Of a DNA stretch of 64,000 nt, positions 46,816-58,157 are shown piece after piece. This stretch comes from Rhodanobacter denitrificans (GTDB taxonomy: Bacteria; Pseudomonadota; Gammaproteobacteria; Xanthomonadales; Rhodanobacteraceae). The stretch's first letter is position 1, and each line of letters begins with the position of its first letter. A program made the position numbers and the translations under genes. The notes beneath the pieces are model-generated. The model made no database searches. It saw nothing but the letters and a program-made list of their open reading frames with translations, and was not told the DNA's origin. The stretch is taken from the NCBI GenBank assembly GCA_003241385.1, contig QFPO01000003.1, positions 310,001 through 374,000 on the forward strand, written 5' to 3'.

Positions 46816-48168
46816 GAGCGCCGCGAGGAACGCGTCGCGCCAGGCCGCGATGTCGTGCTGCGCGAGATGGTCGAACATCGCCTGCCAGCGCGCGCGACGT
46901 TCCTCCAGCGGCATCGCCAGTGCCTGCTCGATCGCGTCGGCGGTGTCGTCGACGTCGTGCGGATTGACGATCAGCGCGCCGGTCAGCTCGTTGGCGGCGC
47001 CGGCGAAGCGCGACAGCACGAGCACGCCCGGATCGTCGGCCGACTGCGCCGCGACGAACTCCTTCGCTACCAGGTTCATGCCGTCGCGCAGCGGTGTGAC
47101 CAGGCCGATCTGCGCGACGCGGTAGTAGCCGGCCAGCGTCGCCTGCTGGAAGCTGCGGTTGATGTAGCGGATCGGCACCCAGTCCGGTTCGGCGTACTGG
47201 CCGTTGGTCGCGCCGGCCATGCGCTCGAGCCGCTCGCGCAGTTCGCGGTACTCGGGCACGTCCTCGCGCGTCAGCGGCGCGATCTGCATCATCGAGACCT
47301 GGCGGCGCCGCTCGACGTGACGCTCGAGAAAACGGCCGAACGCGTCGAACCGCTCGGGCAGGCCCTTGGAGTAGTCGAGCCGGTCGACGCCGATCGCCAG
47401 TGCGCGCCCCTGCAGGCTCGCGACGAGGCCGCGCGTGGCCGCATGGGTCGATCCGTTGGCCGCGAGCCGCGCGATCAGCGCGGTGTCGATGCTGATCGGA
47501 AATGCCTCGATGCGCAGCGAGCGCCCGCTGCGCAGACGCACGCCGCCGTCCTCGAGCGTCGCGCCGCATTCGCGCTCGAAGTAGTCGCGCAGCGCATGGC
47601 GGTCGGCCGGCGTCTGCAGGCCGACCAGGTCGTAGTCGGCCAGCGACTCGATCAGACGGCGGTGGCCCGGCAGCATCGCCATCAGCTCGACCGCCGGCAG
47701 CGGGATGTGCAGGAAGAAGCCGATCCGCGCGCCGATACCGAGCGCGCGCAGCTCGCTGGCGAGCGGGATCAGGTGGTAGTCGTGGATCCAGACCGTGTCG
47801 TCGTCGCGCAGCTGGCCGGCCAGTTGCCCGGCGAAGCGCCGGTTGACGCGCAGATAGCCTTCCAGATTGCTGCGGCTGAACTCGACCAGATTCGGCTGGT
47901 AGTGGAACAGCGGCCACAATGCGCGGTTCGCATAACCGAGGTAGTAGGCCTCGTAGTCGGCGCGCGTCAGATCGGTCAGCGCGAACGTGATCGGGCCGAC
48001 CGTCTCCATGCGCGGCGCGTCGGCGGGCGTCGCCGCGATGCGGCCGCTCCAGCCGAACCACAGCCCGCCGCGCTGCGACAGCGCGGCCTGCATCGCACCG
48101 GCCAGGCCGCCGGCGCGCAGCTCGCGCGGCACCGCGACGCGGTTGGAGACGACGACCAGGCGACCCAT
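46801..48168 (-). CDS. otsA: Trehalose-6-phosphate synthase
   Basis: The 455-residue GT20 glycosyltransferase joins UDP-glucose and glucose-6-phosphate. Diagnostic blocks are LVVVSNRVA, GLWFGWSG, WIHDYHLIPLASELR, GFFLHIPLPAVELM, GVDRLDYSKGLPERF and TPLRDGMNLVAKEFV. Length is usual. GGAGG lies 5 nt before the ATG. It is the last gene of a six-gene minus-strand operon, 40 nt after the GH15 gene, with otsB just upstream of that. Confidence 0.95.
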   Translation of the reverse strand: MGRLVVVSNRVAVPRELRAGGLAGAMQAALSQRGGLWFGWSGRIAATPADAPRMETVGPITFALTDLTRADYEAYYLGYANRALWPLFHYQPNLVEFSRSNLEGYLRVNRRFAGQLAGQLRDDDTVWIHDYHLIPLASELRALGIGARIGFFLHIPLPAVELMAMLPGHRRLIESLADYDLVGLQTPADRHALRDYFERECGATLEDGGVRLRSGRSLRIEAFPISIDTALIARLAANGSTHAATRGLVASLQGRALAIGVDRLDYSKGLPERFDAFGRFLERHVERRRQVSMMQIAPLTREDVPEYRELRERLERMAGATNGQYAEPDWVPIRYINRSFQQATLAGYYRVAQIGLVTPLRDGMNLVAKEFVAAQSADDPGVLVLSRFAGAANELTGALIVNPHDVDDTADAIEQALAMPLEERRARWQAMFDHLAQHDIAAWRDAFLAALDRGR

Positions 48169-48208
48169 CAGCGCCTCCTCGCCGTGTCGATCCGGGCTTG
48201 CATCGGCT

Positions 48209-49996
48209 TCACAGCAGTTCCTCCCAGCTGCGCGACAGCCGCATCGCGGCGTTGATCAGGCCGACCAGCGAATAGGTCTGCGGGAAATTGCCCCACAGCT
48301 CGCCGGTCTGCGGCGCGATGTCCTCCGACAGCAGGCCCAGGCCGTTGCGCTGCGCGAGCAGGGTCTCGAACAGGGCGCGCGCCTCGTCGCGACGCCCGAT
48401 CGCCGCCAGCGCGTCGACGTACCAGAAGCTGCAGATCGTGAAGCTGGTCTCCGGCGTGCCGAAGTCGTCGGGCGTGAGGTAGCGGAACACGTGCGGCCCG
48501 CGCGCGAGGCCCGCGCCGATCGCCTCGACGGTCGCGACGTAGCGCGGATCGGCCGCGTCGACGAAGCCGAGCTCGGCCAGCAGCAGCAGGCTGGCGTCGA
48601 GGCCGTCGCCGTCGAACACGTCGACGAAATGACCGGCCTGCGGATGGACCGCGCGCGCCAGGATCGTCGCGCGCATCGTATCGGCGCGCGCGGCCCAGTG
48701 CGCGGCGCGCGCGTCCAGACCGAGCTGCCGCGCGATCCGCGCCAGCCGCTCGCAGCCGGCCCAGCAGGTGACGCTGGAATAGGTATGCACCGAGGCGCGG
48801 CCGCGGAATTCCCAGAGCCCGGCATCGGGCTGGTCGTAGAGCCGCCAGGCCGCCTCGCCGGCCGGCTCGAGCCGCGCGAACGCCGCGGCGTCGCCGGCCG
48901 CGACCAGGCGGCGATCGAAGAAAAGTTGGGTGGCGGCCAGCACGACACTGCCGTGCACGTCGTGCTGGATCTGGCGCCAGGCGTCGTTGCCGATGCGCAC
49001 CGGACCCATGCCGCGATAGCCGGCCAGATGCGTCGCCTCGCGCTCGTGCAGTTCGCGCTCGAAGTGGATGCCGTAGACCGGCGCGAGATCGCCCTGCCCG
49101 GCCGCCAGGTTGAACAGGTAGCGCAGGTACTCCTCCATGCTGCGCGTCGCGCCGAGCCGGTTCAGCGCGCGCACGACGAAGGCCGCGTCGCGCAGCCAGC
49201 AGTAGCGGTAGTCCCAGTTGCGCACGGTGTGCGCGGCTTCGGGGATCGAGGTCGTCATCGCGGCGACGATCGCGCCGGTGCCCTCGTACTGGCACAGCTT
49301 CAGCGTGATCGCCGCGCGGATCACCGCGTCCTGCCATTCGGCCGAGATCGACAGATAGCGCACCCACTCGTGCCAGTACGCCAGCGTCGCCTCCTCGGCC
49401 TCGCGCGCGAACCGGGCCGGCGACTCGGCCAGCGTCTCGTCGGGACCGAGCACCACGTGCATCGGCCGGTCGAGCAGGAACGGCAGCTCCTCGGCCAGCA
49501 TCGGCAGCGGCACGTCGCTGGTCGCGCGCAGCACGAGACCGTCCAGCGCGAAGCGGACGTGATTGGAACCGAACGTGCGCTCCGGCACGCGTGCGCCGTA
49601 GCCGGCCAGCGGGCGCAGCCGCAGCCGGATCCGCGGCGCGCCAGCCAGCGGCCGCAGCGTGCGCACCAGACTCATCGGATGGAAGACGCGCTCGTGCAGC
49701 TTGTAGCGCGGCGCGAAATCGGTGATCTCGACGATCGCGCCGTCGGCGCCAGTCAGCCGCGTGCGCAGCACCGCGCTGTTGTCGAGGTAGTGCCGCTCGA
49801 CCGAGACCAGATCGTCGAGCACCACGTCGAAGTAGCCGCCGTCGCCGCCGCGCGGCGTCAGCAGGCTGCAGAACACCGGATCGCCGTCGAAGCTCGGGAG
49901 GCAGGACCAGACGATGCGTCCCTGCGCGTCGATCAGCGCGCTGACGCTGCCGTTGCCGATGATGCCGAGGTCGAGATCCTGCTGCGGTTCGCTCAT
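48209..49996 (-). CDS. Glycoside hydrolase family 15 protein (glucoamylase/trehalase-like)
   Basis: The 595-residue protein starts MSEPQQDLDLGIIGNGSVSALID, typical of bacterial GH15 enzymes, with an N-terminal beta domain and a C-terminal (alpha/alpha)6 barrel. RNWDYRYCWLRDAAF and GLLSEDIAPQTGELWGNFPQ are catalytic-barrel motifs. There is no signal peptide. Known cytoplasmic GH15 members include trehalases, and its place between otsA and otsB suggests it may hydrolyse trehalose or a related glucan. The ATG overlaps the otsB stop by 4 nt (ATGA). Confidence 0.88.
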   Translation of the reverse strand: MSEPQQDLDLGIIGNGSVSALIDAQGRIVWSCLPSFDGDPVFCSLLTPRGGDGGYFDVVLDDLVSVERHYLDNSAVLRTRLTGADGAIVEITDFAPRYKLHERVFHPMSLVRTLRPLAGAPRIRLRLRPLAGYGARVPERTFGSNHVRFALDGLVLRATSDVPLPMLAEELPFLLDRPMHVVLGPDETLAESPARFAREAEEATLAYWHEWVRYLSISAEWQDAVIRAAITLKLCQYEGTGAIVAAMTTSIPEAAHTVRNWDYRYCWLRDAAFVVRALNRLGATRSMEEYLRYLFNLAAGQGDLAPVYGIHFERELHEREATHLAGYRGMGPVRIGNDAWRQIQHDVHGSVVLAATQLFFDRRLVAAGDAAAFARLEPAGEAAWRLYDQPDAGLWEFRGRASVHTYSSVTCWAGCERLARIARQLGLDARAAHWAARADTMRATILARAVHPQAGHFVDVFDGDGLDASLLLLAELGFVDAADPRYVATVEAIGAGLARGPHVFRYLTPDDFGTPETSFTICSFWYVDALAAIGRRDEARALFETLLAQRNGLGLLSEDIAPQTGELWGNFPQTYSLVGLINAAMRLSRSWEELL

Positions 49997-50814
49997 GCGT
50001 CGTGTTCGTCCGGTTCGATCCAGGTCAGGTCCGCCGCGGCGCGATCGGCTAGGTCGAGGCCGGCGGCCTCGGCCAGCCAGCGCCGCACCGCGGCCGGGTC
50101 GTCCAGCGCGTGGCGCGCCGCGCTCGGCCGCCGCGCGCCGACGACGACGCTGATGCCATCGAGCGCATTGACGCGATGGAACGCGTGCTCGTCGGTCAGG
50201 TCGTCGCCGATCATCCAGGGCACGCGCCCCGCGAACGGTGCCTCGCGCATCAGACGCGCCACCGCCGTTCCCTTGTCGTTCCCGGCCGGGCGCAGTTCGA
50301 CCACGCACAGGCCATGCTGCAAGGTGAAGCCTGAACCGGCGATGCGCGCCCAGCGCCCGGCGAGCGTCTGCACGGCGGCCGCGGCCTGTGGCGCCTGCCG
50401 GTAGTGCACGGCCAGCGCATCGTGCTTGTCCTCGACGAGCACGCCGGGCCAGGACGGCACGAACTCCGCGAGCGCGGCCCGGACCGGTTCGAGCGCAGCC
50501 GCCGCCGCGGCTGCGGGCTGCTCGACGCGGCCGTCCGGCGTGCGCAGCTGCGCACCGTGCAGACCGGCCGCGGCGAAGTCGATCCGCCCCGACAGCTGAT
50601 CGATCTCGGCCAGCGGACGACCGCTGACCAGGGCCAGCGCGCCGCCGAGCCGCGCGTGCAGCCGTGCCAGCGCCTCGCGCAGGCCGACCGCGACGACGAC
50701 GTCCTGCGGCCGTTCGGCGATGTCGAGCAGGGTGCCGTCCAGATCGAGGAACAACGCGGCGCTGCCGGTCAGTGGCGGAGGCGGCGGCAGCAGGCGCGGT
50801 GACGGCGAGGTCAT
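49993..50814 (-). CDS. otsB: Trehalose-6-phosphate phosphatase
   Basis: The 273-residue HAD-superfamily phosphatase releases trehalose from trehalose-6-phosphate. HAD motif 1 is ALFLDLDGTLLD, motif 2 is LALVSGRPL, and the later motif is MIGDDLTDEHAF, all as in OtsB. A Pro-rich N-terminus precedes the core. The ATG (50814) overlaps the stop of the App1-like gene by 4 nt. Confidence 0.94.
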   Translation of the reverse strand: MTSPSPRLLPPPPPLTGSAALFLDLDGTLLDIAERPQDVVVAVGLREALARLHARLGGALALVSGRPLAEIDQLSGRIDFAAAGLHGAQLRTPDGRVEQPAAAAAAALEPVRAALAEFVPSWPGVLVEDKHDALAVHYRQAPQAAAAVQTLAGRWARIAGSGFTLQHGLCVVELRPAGNDKGTAVARLMREAPFAGRVPWMIGDDLTDEHAFHRVNALDGISVVVGARRPSAARHALDDPAAVRRWLAEAAGLDLADRAAADLTWIEPDEHDA

Positions 50815-51965
50815 CGTGCGGCCGCCCGCTGCGGATCGGTCGCGCGCGCCGAACGCGCGCAGCGGTCGAGTGCCGCGCCCCAGTCGTCCTCGTCGGCGAA
50901 GACCTGCCAGCGCTCGTCCGCCAGGCCGGCGAATGCGGCCCGGTACCGCGCGGCGTCGCGTCCGGCGCCGGAGGCGTCGCGGATCAGGATCGCGCAGACC
51001 TGGGCCGGATGGTCGCGCGCGATCGCGCCGTAGATCTCCGGGTCGGCCTCGCTGGCGTCGCCGACCAGCGCGAAGTCGCGATGCGGAAAATCGCCGATCA
51101 GCCGCTCGATCGCTGCGCGCTTGCGCGCCTGCGCGCTCGCGTCGCGCGGAATCAGCGTGCGCCACGCGGTCGCCTCGCGCAGGTGCAGGCTGCCTTCCGG
51201 AAAGCCGGCTTCCTCGAGGAACGCGAGCAACGGCGCCAGCAGCTGGATCGGGCTCGACGAGACATAGTGGAAGCGCACGCCCTCGGCGCCGGCCAGCGCC
51301 CGGTAGCGCGCGGCCATGCCGGGCACCGCGGTGAACGGACGCACGAAGGTGTTGAGCAGCAGCGTGCGGCGATCGGCGACGCCCGAATCCTTGATCGTGT
51401 CGTCGATGTCCGAGACCACCGACAGGCCCTCGGCCGGCACGTACAGCGCGCGCCCTTCGAAGCGGCGCGCATCGCCGGGCGGCAGCTCGGCCGAGAAGCC
51501 GATCCACTGCGCGTCGGCCGCGCGGCCGGACGCGGCCATCGTCACGCGCGCGTCGCTGCGGCCGCCGCGGCGCGTGCGCGGCAGCTCGACGCGGCTGCCG
51601 TCGGCCAGCCGCAGCGCGATCCGCTTGCGGTTCTCCGAATCGACCAGGAACAGCCGTGTGCGGCGGTCGAAGCGCTCGCGGTCCTCGGCGCTGGCGGCGG
51701 CGCGGTCGAAGCCGAGATAGCGCGCGAACGCCGATGCCAGCCGCGGACGCTCCTCGCGCTCGTAGATCCAGGCATGCACGTCGAGCTCGATCCGGTCCGC
51801 ACCGATCGAGCGCGCGGTGCCGGGCACGAACAGCACCTGCTCGTCCGCGGCCAGCTCGCGCGCGAACAGGGTGCCGCTGCCGACCCAGGCCGCGAACACG
51901 CCGGCCAGCACCTGCCCGAGCCGGCCGGTCGCGACGGCGCGCCCGCGTTCCTCAGCGCGCGCCAT
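50811..51965 (-). CDS. App1-like phosphatase (DUF2183)
   Basis: The 384-residue protein has the DUF2183 phosphatase motif VVSDIDDTIKDSGV (D-x-D-x-T) near residue 205, then FHYVSSSPIQLLAPL and LVGDASEADPEIY. Yeast App1 of this family is a phosphatidate phosphatase giving diacylglycerol; bacterial members are little studied. Residues 15-35 are hydrophobic and could be an export signal or anchor. The chosen ATG (51965) overlaps the upstream glycosyltransferase gene by 14 nt and the downstream otsB by 4 nt. Confidence 0.82.
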   Translation of the reverse strand: MARAEERGRAVATGRLGQVLAGVFAAWVGSGTLFARELAADEQVLFVPGTARSIGADRIELDVHAWIYEREERPRLASAFARYLGFDRAAASAEDRERFDRRTRLFLVDSENRKRIALRLADGSRVELPRTRRGGRSDARVTMAASGRAADAQWIGFSAELPPGDARRFEGRALYVPAEGLSVVSDIDDTIKDSGVADRRTLLLNTFVRPFTAVPGMAARYRALAGAEGVRFHYVSSSPIQLLAPLLAFLEEAGFPEGSLHLREATAWRTLIPRDASAQARKRAAIERLIGDFPHRDFALVGDASEADPEIYGAIARDHPAQVCAILIRDASGAGRDAARYRAAFAGLADERWQVFADEDDWGAALDRCARSARATDPQRAAAR

Positions 51966-53076
51966 CGGCCAGCACCTCCTCAAGCACCCGGCGCGCCGCA
52001 TCGGGCCGGCGCAGCGCATGGCAGCGCGCGCGCAGGCGCGCGGCGAGTTCGGGCTCGTGCAGCAGCCGGCCGATCCGGTACTCCAGCGCGGCGGCGTCGA
52101 GCGCGAGCAGCGCCGCGCCCTGCTCGAGCAGATGGTGCGCGTTGCGCAGCTCCTGCCCCGGGATCGGCGCGATCAGGATCATCGGCAGACCCATCGCCAG
52201 ACATTCGCTGATGCTGAGCCCGCCCGGCTTGGTCACCGCGACGTCGGCACAGGCCATCAGCTCGTCGACCGCCGAGGTGTAGCCGATCGCATGCAGCCGC
52301 TGCGGATGCGCCGCGGCCAGGCGCTGGTATCCGGCGAGCAGGTCGGCATTGCGTCCGGCCAGCGCGACGATCTGCAGATCGCCGCCGATCGCGAGCAGGC
52401 GCTCGACCATCGCCGCGCCGCTGGCGATGCCGGCGCCGCCGGTCATGACCAGGGCGGTCGTGCGCGCCGGATCCAGTCCGTGCCGCTGCGCGCAGGCCGC
52501 GCGATCGTGCGCCTGCGCGAACGGCGGCATCACCGGGATGCCGGTCACCGCGATGCGCGGCGCATCGGGCAGCAGGCCGCGCAGCCGGCTGGCCGTTTCG
52601 TCGGCCGCGACCAGATAGCCGCGCATGCCCGGCTGCACCCAGAGCCGGTGCACGTCGTAGTCGGTGACCTGGACCCAGACCGGCGGCAGCGGCTCGCCGT
52701 GCGCGATGCGGCGCGCCAGCAGCTCGGCCGGCAGGAAATGCGTGCAGACGATCGCATCGGGCGCCTGCGCGCGGATGTGCGCGTGCAGCGCGCGCGTGTT
52801 GACGCGCTCGACCGCGCGGCGCATCCGCGAGAACCAGCCCTGGCGCGGCGCGTGGTCGCTGAGGTCGTACAGATAGGCCCACAGATGCGGATGGCGGCCG
52901 ACCAGATCGAGATAGAACTCGCCGTAGAGACGCCGGAACGCGGTCGGCACGAAGTCGAGCACGTCGGCGTGGATCACCTCGACCTCGCCGCCGGCCGCGG
53001 CGGCCGCGACCAGGGCCTGCGCGGCGCGGACGTGGCCGGCGCCGGCCGAGACGCTGAGCGCGAGGATGCGCTTCAT
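51952..53076 (-). CDS. GT28 glycosyltransferase, MGDG synthase/processive diacylglycerol glucosyltransferase-like
   Basis: The 374-residue protein opens LALSVSAGAGHVRAAQAL, as in MGDG synthases and UgtP, which add sugar to diacylglycerol from a UDP-sugar. The donor-binding C-terminal half has MTGGAGIASG and VTKPGGLSISECLAMGLPMI. It is probably a peripheral inner-membrane protein. The neighbouring App1-like phosphatase could supply diacylglycerol. Its 3' end overlaps that gene by 14 nt. The acceptor lipid is not proven. Confidence 0.87.
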   Translation of the reverse strand: MKRILALSVSAGAGHVRAAQALVAAAAAGGEVEVIHADVLDFVPTAFRRLYGEFYLDLVGRHPHLWAYLYDLSDHAPRQGWFSRMRRAVERVNTRALHAHIRAQAPDAIVCTHFLPAELLARRIAHGEPLPPVWVQVTDYDVHRLWVQPGMRGYLVAADETASRLRGLLPDAPRIAVTGIPVMPPFAQAHDRAACAQRHGLDPARTTALVMTGGAGIASGAAMVERLLAIGGDLQIVALAGRNADLLAGYQRLAAAHPQRLHAIGYTSAVDELMACADVAVTKPGGLSISECLAMGLPMILIAPIPGQELRNAHHLLEQGAALLALDAAALEYRIGRLLHEPELAARLRARCHALRRPDAARRVLEEVLADGAR

Positions 53077-53113
53077 GCCGCGTTATCCGTCGGCGCGGGC
53101 AGGACCGGCCCGG

Positions 53114-53788
53114 TCATGCGCCGGCCAGGCGGTACGGACCGCCGCGTTCGAGCGCGCGCCGGTACGCGGGCCGCTCGTGGATGCGCTGCAGCCAGTTCCA
53201 GAGCCGCGGCCGGCCGGCGTCCAGACCGGCGCGCGCGGCGGCGGCCTCGACCGGAAAGCTCATCTGGATGTCGGCCGCGCTGAACCGGGCACCGGCGAAC
53301 CAGTCGTGCGCGGACAGCTCGCCCTCCAGGTAATCGAGCTGCCGCGCGATCTGCGGGTCGACCAGACGCTGCTGCAGCGTCGCGGCGATGCGGCGCGCGA
53401 CCGGCCGCGCGAAGAACGCCATCGGCGCGGTCGCCAGCCGCGCGAATATCAGCTTCAGCAGCAGCGGCGGCATCGCCGAGCCCTCGGCGAAATGCAGCCA
53501 GTACGTACAGCGCAGCCGCTCCGGCGAATCGGGCGGCGGCAGCAGGCGCCCGTCGCCGTAGCGGCCGGCCAGGTACTCGACGATCGCCCCGGACTCGGCC
53601 AGCGTCAGGTCGCCGTCGACGAGGACCGGCGACTTGCCGAGCGGATGGATCCGGCGCAGCGCCGGCGGCGCCTGCAGCGTGGCCGGATCGCGCGCGTAGC
53701 GGACGATCTCGTAGTCGAGCCCGAGTTCCTCGAGCAGCCAGAGGATGCGCTGCGAGCGCGAATGCTCCAGATGGTGAACGGTGATCAC
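53114..53788 (-). CDS. Glutathione S-transferase family protein
   Basis: The 224-residue protein has the N-terminal thioredoxin-fold GST domain (VHHLEHSRSQRILWLLEELG, GKSPVLVDGDLTLAESGAIVEYL with the glutathione-binding Glu-Ser) and an all-helical C-terminal domain. The active residue is probably Ser11/Ser13 near SRSQR. A GTG at 53788 with GGAG upstream is the start. It is the first gene of the operon that continues to otsA and is divergent from clpB. Substrate is unknown. Confidence 0.88.
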   Translation of the reverse strand: MITVHHLEHSRSQRILWLLEELGLDYEIVRYARDPATLQAPPALRRIHPLGKSPVLVDGDLTLAESGAIVEYLAGRYGDGRLLPPPDSPERLRCTYWLHFAEGSAMPPLLLKLIFARLATAPMAFFARPVARRIAATLQQRLVDPQIARQLDYLEGELSAHDWFAGARFSAADIQMSFPVEAAAARAGLDAGRPRLWNWLQRIHERPAYRRALERGGPYRLAGA

Positions 53789-53934
53789 GGTCCGTCTCCG
53801 GCACCGGCGGCGGCCGGCATCGGCCCCGATGCTGCCCGCTCGACGCGTCCATTGCCAGATGACGCCGATCAACTTTGCGTTCTGCGGAAGCGGCCAGACT
53901 GGCCGCACACGGTGGGCGGCGGCGCGCGATCCTG

Positions 53935-53962
53935 CTTGATCCGGACCGAACGAGCCGCATCT
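53935..53962 (+). promoter_or_regulatory. clpB: Candidate sigma-32 heat-shock promoter for clpB
   Basis: CTTGATC (53935-53941) and CCGCATCT (53955-53962) are separated by 13 bp. They match the RpoH consensus CTTGAAA / CCCCATNT at 5 of 7 and 6 of 7 fixed positions, with allowed spacing, and lie 54 nt before the clpB ATG. Confidence 0.6.
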
Positions 53963-54015
53963 GCAGCGCATCGGTGCCCGCGGGCGCCCTCTTCCTCGAT
54001 GTCAGGTATCGACCC

Positions 54016-56598
<2,583 letters not shown>

Positions 56599-56603
56599 GG
56601 CCC

Positions 56604-56643
56604 GGACGGCAGGGCGGCCGCACCCCCGGCCGCTCCGCCGTCC
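56604..56643 (+). terminator. clpB: Long hairpin after clpB
   Basis: Two stacked perfect stems, ggacggc (56604-56610 with 56637-56643) and gcggccg (56614-56620 with 56627-56633), joined by three near-pairing bases, make an almost continuous 17-bp hairpin beginning 5 nt after the clpB stop. Confidence 0.7.
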
Positions 56644-56727
56644 CAATCGGCGGCTTCGTCCAGCGGACGCGCCGCCGGCACCGGCTTGGGCGCACAATGG
56701 GCGCGCCATTCCACCGGGGATCGTTCC

Positions 56728-58092
56728 ATGCTTGCGCTCCGCCTGCTCGCGGGTCTGTCACTGGCTGCGGCGCCCGCCTTCGCGGCCGATCCGGCCCTGC
56801 TCGTCGACATCTCGCGCGCCGACCGCGCCGAGGTGGAGGCCTGGCGCCATCACGACGGCGTGCGCTGGTGGCTCGAACTCGGCGACCGGCTGCTGCTGGC
56901 CGGCGATACCGCCGCGATCGGCGCGGCGATCGGCACTCGTGCAAGCAGCCAGCCGCTCGACGCGCTCGCGCCCGAGGATCTGGTACTGCACGCGCGCGGC
57001 TGCGCGGCGACGCCGCCGCCGGCCGACCTGCTGGTCTGGGCCGGCACGCGCTACGACCTGCTCTACAAGCCCGACGCCGCGCGCATGGCCGCGTTCGAGC
57101 ACGTGCACGCCGATCATCTGGGCGCGGCGGAGTGGCTCGGCGTCGAGCCGAACCGCGTGATCGCGCGCCAGTACCGGTTCGAGCGGCCCGACGGCGTGGC
57201 CGCCGACCCGCTGGTCGTGCCGCTGGTCGACGCGGTCGACGCCGATCGCTGGTACGCCGGCGTCGAGACGCTGGCCGGCTGGAGCCGCTCGACGTTCTCG
57301 ACCGAGCTGCCGCTCGCGCGCGCCTGGATCGCCGACCAGTTCGCCGCGCTCGGGCTGGCCGTGACCGAGCCGGCCTTCACGTTCAACTACGGCGGCAGCA
57401 GCCACAGCGCCAACAACGTGATCGGCCGGCTCGAGGGCTCGCGCCGCCCGGACGAGTGGATCGTCGTCGGCGGCCATTACGACGCGCGCAATGCCAACAA
57501 CAGTTCGCCGGTCAATGCACCGGGCGCCGACGACAATGCGACCGGCTGCTCGGCGGTCGTCGAGGCCGCGCGCATCTTCAGCCGGTTCCGGCCCGAGACC
57601 AGCATGCTGTTCATCTGCTACGCCGGCGAGGAGCAGGGCCTGCTCGGTAGCACCGCGCACGCCAATGCGCTGGTCGCGGCCGGGGATCTCGCCAAGGTCA
57701 AGGCGATGGCGAACATGGACATGATCGGCTGGTCGCCCGATGCACAGCTCGGCGTCGACCTCGACACCTCCAACGCCGCGCTGCGCCAGCGCTTCGGCGA
57801 CGCCGCGACCGCCTACGTGCCGGAGCTCGCAGTCACCGTCAGCCTGCTCAACTGCTGCTCGGACCACATGCCGTATCAGAATCGCGGCGTGCCGGCGATC
57901 ATGAGCCTGCACCGGAACTACAGCGCGTACGTGCACTACCACCAGTCCACCGACGTGCCCGCCAATCTCGGCCCGTTCTCGCGCGCGGTCGGCGGCGCGA
58001 TCGTGCGCATGAACGTGGCCGCGCTGGCCGGCCTGACCGGCGCATCGGACCGCCTGTTCGCCGATGCGTGGGAGGCGGCGCCGGCCGATTGA
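56728..58092 (+). CDS. Exported M28 family zinc aminopeptidase
   Basis: The 454-residue protein has a signal peptide (MLALRLLAGLSLAAAPAFA) and a C-terminal M28 domain with two-zinc ligands: His250 (VVGGHYDARN), Asp268 (GADDNATG), the Glu pair in YAGEEQGLLG, an Asp in ANMDMIGW and a His in YVHYHQSTDVP. The N-terminal 180 residues are a family-specific prodomain-like region. The C-terminus SDRLFADAWEAAPAD resembles a variant of the F-x-D-G-F-E tail on other exported proteins. GGGGA lies 7 nt before the ATG. Confidence 0.9.
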   Translation: MLALRLLAGLSLAAAPAFAADPALLVDISRADRAEVEAWRHHDGVRWWLELGDRLLLAGDTAAIGAAIGTRASSQPLDALAPEDLVLHARGCAATPPPADLLVWAGTRYDLLYKPDAARMAAFEHVHADHLGAAEWLGVEPNRVIARQYRFERPDGVAADPLVVPLVDAVDADRWYAGVETLAGWSRSTFSTELPLARAWIADQFAALGLAVTEPAFTFNYGGSSHSANNVIGRLEGSRRPDEWIVVGGHYDARNANNSSPVNAPGADDNATGCSAVVEAARIFSRFRPETSMLFICYAGEEQGLLGSTAHANALVAAGDLAKVKAMANMDMIGWSPDAQLGVDLDTSNAALRQRFGDAATAYVPELAVTVSLLNCCSDHMPYQNRGVPAIMSLHRNYSAYVHYHQSTDVPANLGPFSRAVGGAIVRMNVAALAGLTGASDRLFADAWEAAPAD

Positions 58093-58097
58093 GGTCC

Positions 58098-58115
58098 GGC
58101 CGGCGCACGCCGGCC
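58098..58115. terminator. Short hairpin between M28 gene and ggpPS
   Basis: Stem ggccggc/gccggcc (7 bp) with a gcac loop lies in the gap between convergent genes. It is weak by itself. Confidence 0.35.
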
Positions 58116-58157
58116 TCGGCGCGCCCCGGTCGCAGCCGGCACGCCGCGCCGCGCCGA

